Shown: positions 42,556 to 51,060 of the stretch, piece by piece
How positions within the stretch are numbered: position 1 is the stretch's first letter
How the letters are laid out: each line of letters begins with the position of its first letter
Source of the DNA: Pyrinomonadaceae bacterium
Lineage (GTDB): Bacteria > Acidobacteriota > Blastocatellia > Pyrinomonadales > Pyrinomonadaceae
Assembly: GCA_014380365.1 (NCBI GenBank)
Contig: JACMJZ010000022.1
Location: 1 to 64,000 of the forward strand
DNA: 64,000 bases
Direction of reading: 5' to 3'
The notes under the pieces: generated by a model
The model's input: the letters and a program-made list of their open reading frames with translations, nothing else
Told to the model about the DNA's origin: nothing
Database searches by the model: none
Translations under genes and position numbers: made by a program

Positions 42556-43098
42556 ATGACGAGAATTACCGGAGTGAATCCCAACGAGGTTGAGCGACAG
42601 ATTAAGGCCGTGCTGAACGCCCAGGTCAAAGCATGGGGAGCACCCTTACTAAACCATCTCGTGTACGCGCGTCGTCCCACAATATTTCGCGGCGCTCGAG
42701 CGATGTGGGCCGGCATAGAAGCGTCACAACTCATCGCTCCAGCTTTGCGAGCTTTCATCAATCGCCGGGTGGCCTTCCTGAACGGCTGTGAGTTTTGACA
42801 AGACATTAACGCTGCCGTGAGCAGCCAACTTGGGGTTTCAGAGGAGAAGATCGACGCGCTTCCTGACTACGCTACGAGTGACTTGTACTCTGAAGCCGAA
42901 CGCATCGCGCTGGAGTTTGCCGACGCCATGACCATTACCGGCCGAGACGTAAGCGACGAACTCTTTGCTCGCCTGCGTTCGCTTTATGATGACGACGCAC
43001 TGGTGGAGTTGACGGCGACGATCGCCTGGGAGAATTCCTCAAGCAAGTTTAATCGCGCCTTGCGCGTGCCGTCGCAACAGTTGTGGAAGAGAGGCTAA
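42556..43098 (+). CDS. AhpD/carboxymuconolactone-decarboxylase family protein with in-frame UGA at the CxxC motif (candidate selenoprotein)
   Basis: One reading frame runs 42556-43098 (180 residues), interrupted only by TGA at 42796-42798. Around it the protein reads VAFLNGCEF-(UGA)-QDINAAVSSQLG. Homologues of this family have CxxC here, so the UGA stands in the place of the second, peroxidatic Cys (position 81; the first Cys is 78). The coding potential after the UGA is intact (helices EAERIALEFADAMTITGRDV, ALVELTATIAWENSSSKFNR). A hairpin 12 nt downstream resembles a bacterial SECIS. Either UGA encodes selenocysteine, giving a CxxU peroxidase-like enzyme, or the gene has a fresh TGC-to-TGA nonsense change. 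I favour the first but cannot prove it. Confidence 0.7.
42799..42832 (+). promoter_or_regulatory. Candidate SECIS-like hairpin after the in-frame UGA
   Basis: Twelve nt after the UGA, GCTGC (42811-42815) and GCAGC (42821-42825) form a 5-bp stem with a 5-nt loop CGTGA that contains the GU step. Below it CAAG (42799-42802) can pair with CTTG (42829-42832). The E. coli fdhF element has an 11-nt spacer and GU in its loop, so the geometry is close. A 5-bp stem alone can arise by chance. Confidence 0.45.
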
Positions 43099-43100
43099 CT

Positions 43101-43131
43101 TTGGCAGAAGCCCGACTGTAAGGGAGGGCTC
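43101..43131. repeat. Half copy of the AGCCCG...AGGGCTC repeat family
   Basis: GGCAGAAGCCCGACTGTAAG then GGAGGGCTCAG. It matches the arm of the perfect palindrome at 8847-8924 and lies directly after the AhpD-like stop. Confidence 0.6.
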
Positions 43132-43153
43132 AGTGCGATCTGAATCCTTAATA

Positions 43154-44119
43154 ATGAGTCAAATCAGAATCCGGAGGGATAGCGACTCGAATGGTCCTCG
43201 ACGAAGCGAAGGGTACAACCACTTCGTTTGCATCCTTGCTTCCTTAGTCCTGCCGTTTATCTTTCAGACTGTTGAAGCGAACGCATCGCCACAAACGCAA
43301 GCCCGACCCGTCTGCGTTGCGGTGTTAGACTTCGGTGAATCTCCATTGGGTCGCCGGGCCGCGGATCAACTCGCCGCGAATTTTAAGCGGGAGCCAGCCT
43401 TCGCAACAATCGACCGTGGCCTGGTTCGGGCAGCCGCTCGCGGGGGCTCATATTTGGGCTCACTAAATCTTTCCCGCGCCGAAGCGCGCGATCTCGGGGC
43501 AGTCCTCGGGTGCGATTTCTATCTCCTGGGTGATGCGCAAACGCTTCGCCGTTCCCCCTCAACCGGTCCAATCTATTTTGACTCCTACGCTTCGATTTTT
43601 TTGGTCAGTTCACGCACGGGTCGGCTGATAAGCTGGGAACGGCCCAACTTTCGCGCGGATAGTTCGTTGGCAGCGGAGAAGTCGCTGTTGTCAGAATTGT
43701 CCGGGATCAATTTGAGTCGCCGTCACCTGATTGCGATTCGCCGCGCGCAGGAAGATGAACGAGCTGAACGTGAACTGACATCCGACAGTCAGGTTCCGGT
43801 CATCGAAGCTGCGCCGGACGACGAGAAACTTGCCGAGACCGACGGATTGCGTTTGCCCAGACCCTATCGACGCCTAACGCCTGCGTATCCTGAAACCGCG
43901 GCGCTGGCCGAAGCTGAAGCGATGGTCGACGTGCTTGTCGACCTTGATGCGAGTGGCGAGGTGACGCGAGTTGAAGTTGATCGTTGGGCAGGCTTTGGTT
44001 TAGACCAGTCAACGATTGAAACTGTTCGGCAGTTACATTTCTTTCCGGCGATGCGCAATGGCGTGGCGGTGCCAATGCGCATCTTACTGCGGTACAACTT
44101 TCGCAAACCGCCACGATAA
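43154..44119 (+). CDS. Periplasmic protein with TonB C-terminal domain
   Basis: A 321-residue protein (start ATG 43154; a GTG at 43133 is possible). A hydrophobic segment (FVCILASLVLPFIFQTVEANA) acts as signal or anchor. The middle (about 55-200) resembles a TolB-N/CsgG-like nucleotide-free fold (VCVAVLDFGESPLGRRAADQ, ARDLGAVLGCDFYLLGDAQT). The last about 85 residues are a TonB_C domain (TPAYPETAALAEAEAMVDVL, VDLDASGEVTRVEVDR, AMRNGVAVPMRILLRYNF). The domain contacts the TonB box of outer-membrane receptors. The lack of an obvious long Pro-rich span makes it an unusual TonB-like protein. Confidence 0.78.
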   Translation: MSQIRIRRDSDSNGPRRSEGYNHFVCILASLVLPFIFQTVEANASPQTQARPVCVAVLDFGESPLGRRAADQLAANFKREPAFATIDRGLVRAAARGGSYLGSLNLSRAEARDLGAVLGCDFYLLGDAQTLRRSPSTGPIYFDSYASIFLVSSRTGRLISWERPNFRADSSLAAEKSLLSELSGINLSRRHLIAIRRAQEDERAERELTSDSQVPVIEAAPDDEKLAETDGLRLPRPYRRLTPAYPETAALAEAEAMVDVLVDLDASGEVTRVEVDRWAGFGLDQSTIETVRQLHFFPAMRNGVAVPMRILLRYNFRKPPR

Positions 44120-44141
44120 CTAAGCGAGACAGTCATTCCAC

Positions 44142-44177
44142 CGGGGTCCCCAGCGGGGCAGCCCCCGCTGGGGTGGT
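44142..44177. repeat. GC-rich hairpin CCCCAGCGGGG / CCCCGCTGGGG
   Basis: An 11-bp perfect stem (44148-44158 with 44163-44173) and a 4-nt loop. The whole unit recurs in reverse orientation at 61764-61799. It follows the TonB_C gene but has no T tract. Confidence 0.6.
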
Positions 44178-44209
44178 CGGGCCTGTCCTTCTGAATGAGG
44201 CTAACTGGC

Positions 44210-45565
44210 ATGGCTGAATTCTCAATCACAACTCAGATTTCCCCCGCAACGTGCCGCCGCAGTTTGTTGGTTACGTCTTTGCTGGCAGGAATTTGTTTTC
44301 TGCTTTTCACATCGCTGCCCCTTTCATCAGCCGCTCCTGCGGATTCAGCCCCAGCTCTCGTTTCCACGGAAACGCGTGAAGGCCGCCTCGTTGTTTTCGA
44401 CGATGTCTGGGCCACGATCAACGAGCGCTACTACGATTCGCGGTTCCATGGACTTGATTGGGATCTTCAAAAATTGTCCTTTCGTGGGCTCGCGGCTGAA
44501 GCCGGATCGAGCCGCGAACTATACCTGGTGCTGAGGCGCATGATCGCTTCCCTGGGTGACTCTCATACTCGCATCTATCCTCCCGAAGAAAAGTTTGACT
44601 GGTGGCGTCCGCGTTTTGTGAGCGTCGGCCTATCCATCAAAGAGGTTGAAGGACTTGCAGTCGTCGGTCATGTGCAGCGTGGTGCGGCACCCGAACGCGC
44701 CGGGTTGCGCGCTGGCGACATCATCGAAAGCGTCAACGGCAAACCGGCGCTCACCTTAGTTCACAGCAAGTTAACTGCTCCCGTTATTTCCAAAACTGCG
44801 CCGGCTATGTCGTCTCCTACCTCGAGATTCCGCGCCTTTGCCTCATTGCTGGATGGCCCAGCCGGAAGTTCAGTTGAGATTCGTTGGCAGGGAAAGAACG
44901 GAAAAGAGCGAATCGCGCTTTTTCGACGCGACTGGCAGCAGCGGGAACTTGAACTGAGGGTGCGCCGAGAAGGCAAGTATGCCGTCATTGAAATCGACGC
45001 TTTTACAAAACCGATTGCGGTTTCTTTTGCGCGCGCGTTGAAGGAAAAACTGGCGGATGTGCGGGGTGTTATTATCGACCTTCGCAACAATGGCGGCGGA
45101 GACACGGAGGCGATGACTGATATCGCTTCATCCGTGGTCAGTACGGGCTCAAGCCTGGGTCAATTTACCGAGCGCTCGAATTTTAGCTTCCCAATCTTCA
45201 CCCGCTCGAAGTCGGTTTTTACGCCCGAGCGAATCACTCTAACCAACCTTCCCATGGTTGTGTTGACCAGCGAGCGCACTGCGAGTGCGGCCGAGATATT
45301 CGTCGCGGCGTTAAAGGCATCCGGACGCGCGAGCGTGATCGGCACCGAAACCTGCGGCTGCGTACTGGCAATTCGCACCCGCCATTTGCTGCCCGACGGC
45401 GGCTTGCTCGACGTCAGCGAACTTGACTACCGTACTGCTGCCGGCGTTCGCCTCGAAGGCCACGGCATCAAGCCCGACGAGTCAGTGCTGATCCAGCGCA
45501 GCGATCTTTATTCCGGTCGCGACCGCGCGCTGAAACATGCGATAGACAAACTGAACAGTAGATGA
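44210..45565 (+). CDS. S41-family C-terminal processing-type peptidase with PDZ domain
   Basis: A 451-residue exported protein (start ATG 44210). A membrane/signal segment covers LLVTSLLAGICFLLFTSLPLSS. The helical N-terminus (FDDVWATINERYYDSRFHGL) is typical of S41 peptidases. A PDZ domain (about 130-235) contains VGHVQRGAAPERAGLRAGDIIESVNGKP. The catalytic S41 domain has VIIDLRNNGGGD, nucleophile Ser359 in SERTASAAEIFVAAL and the GTETCG turn; the Lys of the dyad is not clearly in place (GTETCGCV where family members have GxxSxGK). It would process proteins at hydrophobic C-termini in the periplasm. Confidence 0.85.
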   Translation: MAEFSITTQISPATCRRSLLVTSLLAGICFLLFTSLPLSSAAPADSAPALVSTETREGRLVVFDDVWATINERYYDSRFHGLDWDLQKLSFRGLAAEAGSSRELYLVLRRMIASLGDSHTRIYPPEEKFDWWRPRFVSVGLSIKEVEGLAVVGHVQRGAAPERAGLRAGDIIESVNGKPALTLVHSKLTAPVISKTAPAMSSPTSRFRAFASLLDGPAGSSVEIRWQGKNGKERIALFRRDWQQRELELRVRREGKYAVIEIDAFTKPIAVSFARALKEKLADVRGVIIDLRNNGGGDTEAMTDIASSVVSTGSSLGQFTERSNFSFPIFTRSKSVFTPERITLTNLPMVVLTSERTASAAEIFVAALKASGRASVIGTETCGCVLAIRTRHLLPDGGLLDVSELDYRTAAGVRLEGHGIKPDESVLIQRSDLYSGRDRALKHAIDKLNSR

Positions 45566-45587
45566 CGGGGGTAAGCTCCCCGTTTTC
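45565..45587 (+). terminator. Hairpin after the S41 peptidase gene
   Basis: ACGGGG-gtaagct-CCCCGT followed by TTTC starts at the last base of the TGA stop codon. It is a compact intrinsic terminator candidate. The gap 45588-45712 shows nothing else clear. Confidence 0.6.
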
Positions 45588-45712
45588 TCGGAGGTCACCG
45601 CAGCGGGAAGTTCCTCTTGGCAATGCTTACCTGGCAAGACGTTGGAGCAACTGTATATGACACAAACCGTGGGTGTAGATGAAGTCAGGACGAGTCTAAC
45701 GTTTGCTTTACA

Positions 45713-46663
45713 TCAGTTTGGCTGTTGCATGGTCTTGGCCCGAACCGTGATTCCCTCATCACCCACAATCAAAAGATTTCTTACTTCTCCAAACGGAGCG
45801 TTGGAAGGCAGATAAGAGAGGACATAACGATTCCTGCGGAGCTCGTCACAAATAGCTTTCGCCGCCACCGCCGGTTCATCAATGGAAAAGATTGCTCCCC
45901 CGGTTCCCTCCACCAGCTTATCAATCACCTGCCTCGGTTTTGGCACGTCACGGCGAATAGCTCCACGGGTGCGGTCCTGCGCCTGCACCGCATAGACAGT
46001 GATGTCCTGCCTCTGCAGCTCCGCGAGGATCTTTTCAAAGGAGGTCTTGCTGCCCCGGTCCAATCCATCGCTGATTACTACGATGACGCGTTTTTCCCCC
46101 GGCGTCGCCTTCAGTGCCTGATCAATAACTGCGGTCGCGGCATCGAAAAGATGCGGTTGCCCCTTTTTCCTGAAGAGCTTTAACGAAGACTCGATCGACT
46201 TCGCATCGTCCGTCCAGTCAGAGACGATCTCAGCTTGTTCGTCGTAGCCCACGATCAGCAACTTGTCGCCTTCAAATATCTCGTAGGCAAACTCGCGCGT
46301 AGCACGTTCGAGTTTTTCCACGTCCGCGCGAATGGTTAAGGAGTTATCAACCAGCAACACGATGCGCGCCGGAGAAGGGTCGGGAGTGAGATTGCGGATT
46401 GTCTGTTCGATACCATTGTCGTAGACCGCAAGCTGCTTCGCGGTAATCGGCGCGCGGGAGCTGTCGGCACGCTGCGCAACAATGCTCACCAGCACCCCGC
46501 CTTCATTAGACGTTGGCTGACGTCGCCCCGCCTGAGCCATAACCGCACCCGAGAGACCGAGTAACAAAATAAGTCCCGCGGTGCAGGTTAAGAAAACTTG
46601 AGAAGGTCTTTCGGCAATTCTTTTTCCCGGAATTGCCGCTTCCGCGGATCGTGGTTGATACAT
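45713..46663 (-). CDS. VWFA-domain secreted protein
   Basis: A 316-residue protein. ATG 46663 is chosen since an earlier start would overlap the zinc-ribbon gene. It has a signal/anchor (QVFLTCTAGLILLLGLSGAVMAQ) and then a von Willebrand A domain with a MIDAS-like DNSLT motif (VLLVDNSLTIRADVEKL), VVISDGLDRGSK and ITVYAVQAQD. The layout matches the Acidobacteriota 'VWFA-related' family: an N-terminal beta-domain (VLVSIVAQRADSSRAPITAK) before the A domain. Ligand-binding or adhesion roles are typical, but none can be named. It follows the FmdB gene by 23 bp. Confidence 0.85.
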   Translation of the reverse strand: MYQPRSAEAAIPGKRIAERPSQVFLTCTAGLILLLGLSGAVMAQAGRRQPTSNEGGVLVSIVAQRADSSRAPITAKQLAVYDNGIEQTIRNLTPDPSPARIVLLVDNSLTIRADVEKLERATREFAYEIFEGDKLLIVGYDEQAEIVSDWTDDAKSIESSLKLFRKKGQPHLFDAATAVIDQALKATPGEKRVIVVISDGLDRGSKTSFEKILAELQRQDITVYAVQAQDRTRGAIRRDVPKPRQVIDKLVEGTGGAIFSIDEPAVAAKAICDELRRNRYVLSYLPSNAPFGEVRNLLIVGDEGITVRAKTMQQPN

Positions 46664-46685
46664 CGTTCTTGAAGAAGACGCGGCT

Positions 46686-47036
46686 TCAATCACCACTGGG
46701 AAGTTTGGTTGTGGAAGCTTTTTCGGAGGTTTTTTTCGCTGGGGAGGTGTCCTTGCTTTTCTTGTCTGTGCTGTCAGCCTTTTCAGGCTTCTTATCGTCC
46801 TTCTTGTCGTTCCCGCTGGCAGTGTCGCGCTCGGCTTTCTCAGCCGCCTTCCGGCCATTACCCGCGTAGTCCGTCACGTACCATCCAGAACCCTTGAATT
46901 GGATGGCGGATGCCGAGATTAACTTTTCCAACCGCCCGCCACACTTGCGACACTTCACCGGGGGCTTGTCGCTCATCTTCTGAAAAACTTCGAGATGGTC
47001 CTTACACTTCCGACATTCAAACTCATATATCGGCAT
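46686..47036 (-). CDS. FmdB-family zinc-ribbon protein with Lys/Asp-rich tail
   Basis: A 116-residue protein. Residues 1-55 are the FmdB zinc ribbon (MPIYEFECRKCKDHLEVFQK, KCRKCGGRLEKLI), with two CxxC pairs, followed by the family's SAIQFKGSGWYVTDY. Residues 60-116 are a charged, disordered tail (DKKDDKKPEKADSTDKK, SEKASTTKLPSGD). FmdB proteins were named as regulators, but the function is unproved. The gene leads a two-gene unit with the VWA gene. Confidence 0.9.
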   Translation of the reverse strand: MPIYEFECRKCKDHLEVFQKMSDKPPVKCRKCGGRLEKLISASAIQFKGSGWYVTDYAGNGRKAAEKAERDTASGNDKKDDKKPEKADSTDKKSKDTSPAKKTSEKASTTKLPSGD

Positions 47037-47282
47037 TATTTCGTGTCAGCTCCCAAACGCAAACGGCATTTCGTCAGGCGTTGAATTATACGGAGCGTAC
47101 GGAAGGCTGACAACTTACGGCATGCCGGTGGCTCCGGCGCCCGCACGAGAGTCGTACGCGGAACATGCGCGTGGGACGCCGAACTTCAGCCCTAAACCAG
47201 CACTGCCTTTGAACAACTTACGCGGCCAGTCGATGCCCTGGGCGAGCCCGTAAACGTCAGGAACGCGGGATACGACCCATCG

Positions 47283-47531
47283 TCAAAATGAACGACTCGT
47301 GTCGCGATTCCTATAACGCCGAGCGACTCCGTGTGGTTGGTTTAAGTACGTCACAATGAAGGGGTTAAGAGCCTGTATCGTGTCGAAAATGAGCAACCAC
47401 TGGAACAGAACCTCCATCTTATGTTCGGTCTCGATTTCAAGTTCTTTGAAAATCGGTTCCACCGTGCGCAGCACAAAAGTTTCGCTTTGCGGAACGTAAT
47501 TTTGATGGCCGATAACTGTTCGTCGCGCCAT
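47283..47531 (-). CDS. Possible small protein of unknown function
   Basis: An 82-codon frame from ATG 47531, divergent from the transglycosylase gene (24 bp). It reads MARRTVIGHQNYVPQSETFV, TVEPIFKELEIETEHKMEVL, FQWLLIFDTIQALNPFIVT. The middle is a plausible helix pair with mixed charge. No strong ribosome-binding site and no family recognised. If it is not a gene, 47037-47555 is simply a 520-bp empty gap; nothing else coding is seen there. Confidence 0.35.
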   Translation of the reverse strand: MARRTVIGHQNYVPQSETFVLRTVEPIFKELEIETEHKMEVLFQWLLIFDTIQALNPFIVTYLNQPHGVARRYRNRDTSRSF

Positions 47532-47555
47532 CGCTCACTCGGGAGAAACCACTGA

Positions 47556-48200
47556 ATGAAATTGGCTTTAAGTATCCCTCGCTGGCGTTCTGTGAAGTTC
47601 GCACCTTTCGCAATTATCTCGCTTTTTGTCTTTACTAATTTAACTGGATTTTTCTTTAGCCCCGTATTGGCGCCTGAAGTAAATGCGAGCGCTCTGGTGG
47701 AGACGATACCCCTCGACATACCCTCTTCCTGCGATCCCACACTCGATTGGATTATCTATCGCGCCGGCGAAAGTGAAGGAGTGGATCCCCGTTTTATTCA
47801 TGCCGTCATCCAGCAGGAGTCGCGATATCAGACTCGCGCACTTTCGCATGCGGGCGCCCAGGGCTTGATGCAATTGATGCCAGCAACCGCCAAGAGATTC
47901 GGTTGCGACGACGTTAACGATCCGGAATCGAATATCAAAGCGGGAACGAAATACCTGAGCTGGCTCCTCAAGAGATTTGAAGGAAACGTCGAGCTGGCAC
48001 TTGCCGGTTACAACGCCGGAGAAGGCGCTGTGGACAAGTACAAAGGAATTCCGCCCTACAAAGAAACTCAGAATTACGTTGTGAAGATCGTGGCCAACTA
48101 CGGAAAAACCTTCCACCCGGTTCTCTCACCAGAAGACGCAAAGCTTGCCTTTCATCTGGTTCCCGATTCACTCCCGGCTATGTCAAATTCTTTCAATTAG
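47556..48200 (+). CDS. Secreted lytic transglycosylase (SLT domain)
   Basis: A 214-residue protein. The N-terminal hydrophobic segment (FAPFAIISLFVFTNLTGFFF) is a signal or anchor. The SLT domain has catalytic Glu88 in IQQESRYQTRALSHAGAQGL, MQLMPATAKRFG, SNIKAGTKYLSWLLKRFEGN and LALAGYNAGEGAVDKYKG. It cleaves the MurNAc-GlcNAc bond of peptidoglycan to give 1,6-anhydro ends. It is close to the minimal size for the family. No division or secretion partner is adjacent. Confidence 0.93.
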   Translation: MKLALSIPRWRSVKFAPFAIISLFVFTNLTGFFFSPVLAPEVNASALVETIPLDIPSSCDPTLDWIIYRAGESEGVDPRFIHAVIQQESRYQTRALSHAGAQGLMQLMPATAKRFGCDDVNDPESNIKAGTKYLSWLLKRFEGNVELALAGYNAGEGAVDKYKGIPPYKETQNYVVKIVANYGKTFHPVLSPEDAKLAFHLVPDSLPAMSNSFN

Positions 48201-48295
48201 TCATACCTGTTCACAACTACTGCCTCCCTGCGCGCGCGCTAGCTTCTTTTGCAAGTTAGCGCGCCGTTCGTTATGATCCGCCTGAACTAACCCCC

Positions 48296-50413
48296 ATGTC
48301 AGACACTGCCAAATCTCTTTCTCTCGAACGTAAGATCAAGATGCACGAGGCGCGTGAAGGAATCATCAACCGCCTCGCGTTGACGCTGCCCACGACCATC
48401 AATCTCGATCGTTTTCTCAACGTAATAGTCTCTGAACTGGGCCGAATGATGAATGTCGATCGCTGCGACGTTATTCAACTAACCTCGCCCAGCGAGTTGC
48501 GCATCAGCCATGAATGGCGCGCCAGCACGGATGTCCCTTCCAGCCTCGGTACCGCCATCCCGCTCGACCTGAGACAGCTTTCCGAACATGTAGACATAAC
48601 CAAACCCATTCGACTCGACGACACTTCGGCGCCCGGGCTGGATCAGAAAGTCAGGTTTCTCGCGAAGAGTTTGGGTACGCGTTCGCTCCTGGTGGTTCCC
48701 GTGGTGATGGGGGAAGACGTCCTGGGTTTGGTGGGAATGCACACCACAGGCACGCCACGCGTCTGGCTTGACGATGAAGTGGTTTTTCTGGAATCGATCG
48801 CTCGCCAGATTGCAGTCGGCTATCAGTACACCCGTCTCTACACAGACAAGGAACGCGAAGCTGAAACCAAGCGAGCGCTGCTTGAGATCGCAAATGCGCT
48901 CAATGCCCGGTCAGATTTTCGAGAAGTTTCTTCGTTAGTTCTTGAGCGCGCGATTACGCTCGTGGGCGCGGACTATTCAGCGCTGGGCGTGCTTGATCCC
49001 AAAGGTGGGCGCATCAGCCTTGTCGCTTTCAAGGCCGCGCCCCACGCCACGATTGATTCCGTTCAGGGACTAATCGAGGAGCATGCGCAGTCGCTCGACA
49101 TCACCGAATTCCCCGCGGCGATGGAAGTTTTGGCGGAAGGCAAGACTCTCCGCTTGCTGGATAAAGACTTGCCGTTTCCATTTCGTTTGATGTTCAACTC
49201 AGTACTCGGCGGACGCGCCGCCCTGGTTGCTCCCGTTAGAGTTGGCGGTAAAACGTTTGGCATGTTGGGACTAGTCTGGAGCGAAGCGCGCGAAGGATTT
49301 CAGGATCACGAAGTGACACTGGTCGAGGGAATTGCAGACCAGATAGGCACTGCGCTGGAACGAGATCAACTGTCGGCGGAGGTAATGCATCTGCGTAGCG
49401 CGTTACACGAGCGTCACGGTGAAGACCGCATTATTGGACAAACGCCCCTGATACGCCGGGCCATTGAGCTGGCGTTGAGCGTGGCCGATACGCAAACGAC
49501 CGTCCTGATTCAGGGAGAGTCCGGCACCGGAAAAGAGCTGCTCGCGAACCTGATCCACTACAACTCCGGTCGCGAAGATCAGCCTTACGTGAAACTCAAC
49601 TGCGGCGCCATCCCCGAGACGCTGCTCGAGTCGGAACTGTTTGGCCACGAGAAGGGCGCGTTCACCGATGCGCGCGCGAGGCGGCAGGGAAGATTCGAAG
49701 AAGCCAATGGCGGCACGCTGTTTCTGGATGAAGTTGGCGAGATGAGTTTGTCGGCCCAGGTGCGGCTGTTGCGCGTTTTGCAGGATGGCGAGTTTACGCG
49801 CGTGGGCGGAAACGAAGTTATAAAAGCTGACGTTCGAGTGATAGCCGCGTCGAACGTTGACCTGGAAAAGGCCACTGAACTGGGAACTTTCCGGCGGGAT
49901 CTCTACTACAGGCTTTCAGTGTTTCCTATCGGGCTGCCCACGTTGCGCGAACGCCCCCAGGACATTCATCCGCTCGTGATCCACTTCCTCGAACACTACA
50001 AGCAGAAGACCGGCCGCTTCATTTCCGGCATCTCCAAAGACGCGCTGCAAGCTTTGATAACTTACGAGTGGCAGGGTAACGTGCGCGAGCTGGAAAATGC
50101 GATCGAGCGCGCAGTGATCATTGCCTCAGGCCGGCAAATTGAGCTGGAAGATCTACCGGAGACAATTAGCAGGATTGCTCTGCAGGAACAGGATCGCATC
50201 AAGGTTGAACGCGCACGCGCAGCCAGCGAAGGACGCACCACCACGTTTGAAGTTACCGTGCCATCGTCGATGGACGAGATCGAACGTCAGGCAATTGAAG
50301 CCACGCTCGACTACACGAAGGGCGACAAAACTCACGCCGCCCGCGCCCTCGGCATTGGACGAAAAACCATCTATCGCAAACTCGAGCAATACAACGGCGG
50401 CGGCGGCGAATAG
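48296..50413 (+). CDS. Sigma-54-type AAA+ activator with two GAF domains and GAFTDA loop
   Basis: A 705-residue regulator. GAF domain 1 is about 20-185 and GAF 2 about 195-360. The AAA+ domain (about 380-620) has Walker A GESGTGKE (407-414), Walker [13 protein letters not shown] and the sensor/arginine-finger region [13 protein letters not shown]. The Fis-type HTH is at the C-terminus ([32 protein letters not shown]). The loop that contacts sigma-54, normally GAFTGA, is GAFTDA (454-459, Gly to Asp). Some activators tolerate this, others do not. There is no receiver domain, so signals probably enter through the GAF pockets. The downstream gene set gives no clear target. Confidence 0.93.
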   Translation: MSDTAKSLSLERKIKMHEAREGIINRLALTLPTTINLDRFLNVIVSELGRMMNVDRCDVIQLTSPSELRISHEWRASTDVPSSLGTAIPLDLRQLSEHVDITKPIRLDDTSAPGLDQKVRFLAKSLGTRSLLVVPVVMGEDVLGLVGMHTTGTPRVWLDDEVVFLESIARQIAVGYQYTRLYTDKEREAETKRALLEIANALNARSDFREVSSLVLERAITLVGADYSALGVLDPKGGRISLVAFKAAPHATIDSVQGLIEEHAQSLDITEFPAAMEVLAEGKTLRLLDKDLPFPFRLMFNSVLGGRAALVAPVRVGGKTFGMLGLVWSEAREGFQDHEVTLVEGIADQIGTALERDQLSAEVMHLRSALHERHGEDRIIGQTPLIRRAIELALSVADTQTTVLIQGESGTGKELLANLIHYNSGREDQPYVKLNCGAIPETLLESELFGHEKGAFTDARARRQGRFEEANGGTLFLDEVGEMSLSAQVRLLRVLQDGEFTRVGGNEVIKADVRVIAASNVDLEKATELGTFRRDLYYRLSVFPIGLPTLRERPQDIHPLVIHFLEHYKQKTGRFISGISKDALQALITYEWQGNVRELENAIERAVIIASGRQIELEDLPETISRIALQEQDRIKVERARAASEGRTTTFEVTVPSSMDEIERQAIEATLDYTKGDKTHAARALGIGRKTIYRKLEQYNGGGGE

Positions 50414-50427
50414 CTTACCGAACAAGT

Positions 50428-50451
50428 ACCCAACCTGAAGGTTGTACTAAA
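50428..50451. repeat. Copy of the GTACAACCTTCAGG repeat (reverse orientation)
   Basis: ACCCAACCTGAAGGTTGTACTAAA. It is the upstream member of a longer direct repeat whose second copy (50915-50973) lies after the retropepsin gene. Confidence 0.6.
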
Positions 50452-50473
50452 TGCCTCAGTTATGGCCACGTTC

Positions 50474-50502
50474 TTGCGCCGTTTTTCAAGGCGAACGATA
50501 AT
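50474..50502 (+). promoter_or_regulatory. Promoter of the retropepsin-like gene
   Basis: TTGCGC (50474-50479), 17 bp, GATAAT (50497-50502). The -35 region and preceding GGCC..GTTCTTGCGCCGTTT are repeated before the YtxH gene (50959-50988), which supports a shared functional promoter. Confidence 0.6.
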
Positions 50503-50531
50503 GGATTCTACAGTCGGCTGGCTTAATACCA

Positions 50532-50900
50532 ATGGGAACCTTCTATACTAAGTGCAAGATTGAGAACTCTGCGGATCGGACTAAATCCGTAGTCTTGTCG
50601 CGCATGCTCGTCGATAGGGGGAGTGAATATACTTGGGTGCCGGCCAAGAGTTTGGAAAAGATCGGCATCGCTCGTGAGAAGAACGACGTGCTATTCGTGA
50701 TGGCTAACGGCCAACAGGTTACGCGCAGCGTTGGTTTCGCAATCATCCGTCTGGACAAGCACTTTACAATTGATGAAGTTGTTTTTGCTGAAAGAGGAGA
50801 CCTACTTCTCTTGGGAGCGAGGAGTCTGGAAGGCTTGAACTTAACTGTCGACTCCCGGCGCAAGAAGCAGGTGGCCGCCGGACCCTTACCGGCAGCGTAA
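50532..50900 (+). CDS. Retropepsin-like (clan AA) protein with altered active-site triplet
   Basis: A 122-residue single-domain protein. The family motif, normally LVDTGSEYTWVP in its bacterial relatives, reads MLVDRGSEYTWVPAKSLEKI, so Asp is kept but the conserved Thr is Arg. The rest of the fold is visible: MANGQQVTRSVGFAIIRLD (flap region), VVFAERGDLLLLGARSLEGL (the hydrophobic-Gly motif before the second helix). A dimer would be needed to build the site. The Thr to Arg change should disturb the fireman's-grip hydrogen bonds, so activity is uncertain. It sits between two copies of a promoter-bearing repeat. Confidence 0.8.
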   Translation: MGTFYTKCKIENSADRTKSVVLSRMLVDRGSEYTWVPAKSLEKIGIAREKNDVLFVMANGQQVTRSVGFAIIRLDKHFTIDEVVFAERGDLLLLGARSLEGLNLTVDSRRKKQVAAGPLPAA

Positions 50901-50914
50901 CTGCCGCTCCTCAG

Positions 50915-50973
50915 TCCGAAGGTTGTACTCTAAACTCTTCAGGTAATGGCCCAGGTTCTTGCGCCGTTTCACA
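50915..50973. repeat. Second copy of the promoter-bearing direct repeat
   Basis: GAAGGTTGTACTCTAAACTC ... TAATGGCCCAGGTTCTTGCG ... CCGTTTCACA aligns with 50438-50492 (GAAGGTTGTACTAAATGCCT ... TTATGGCCACGTTCTTGCGC ... CCGTTTTTCA). The two copies flank the retropepsin gene. Confidence 0.65.
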
Positions 50974-50988
50974 CGGTTTTGCTATAGT
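50959..50988 (+). promoter_or_regulatory. Promoter of the YtxH-domain gene
   Basis: TTGCGC (50959-50964), 18 bp, TATAGT (50983-50988). The -35 side is nearly identical to the promoter at 50474-50502. Confidence 0.6.
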
Positions 50989-51060
50989 CCCTACCTGAAA
51001 ACCTTCATTAACAACTAAACCCTCAAAGCCCGTGGCTTTGCTTTCGGAAAGGAATCTCTT

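Noticed and set aside
45713-46858. Longer VWA protein overlapping the FmdB gene
   Set aside because: The extension is antisense-frame noise over the Lys-rich FmdB tail. ATG 46663 gives a normal signal peptide.
47119-47253. Short plus-strand frame rich in Pro/Ala in the gap before the transglycosylase gene
   Set aside because: No ribosome-binding site, odd composition, and no resemblance to a known family. Treated as chance.
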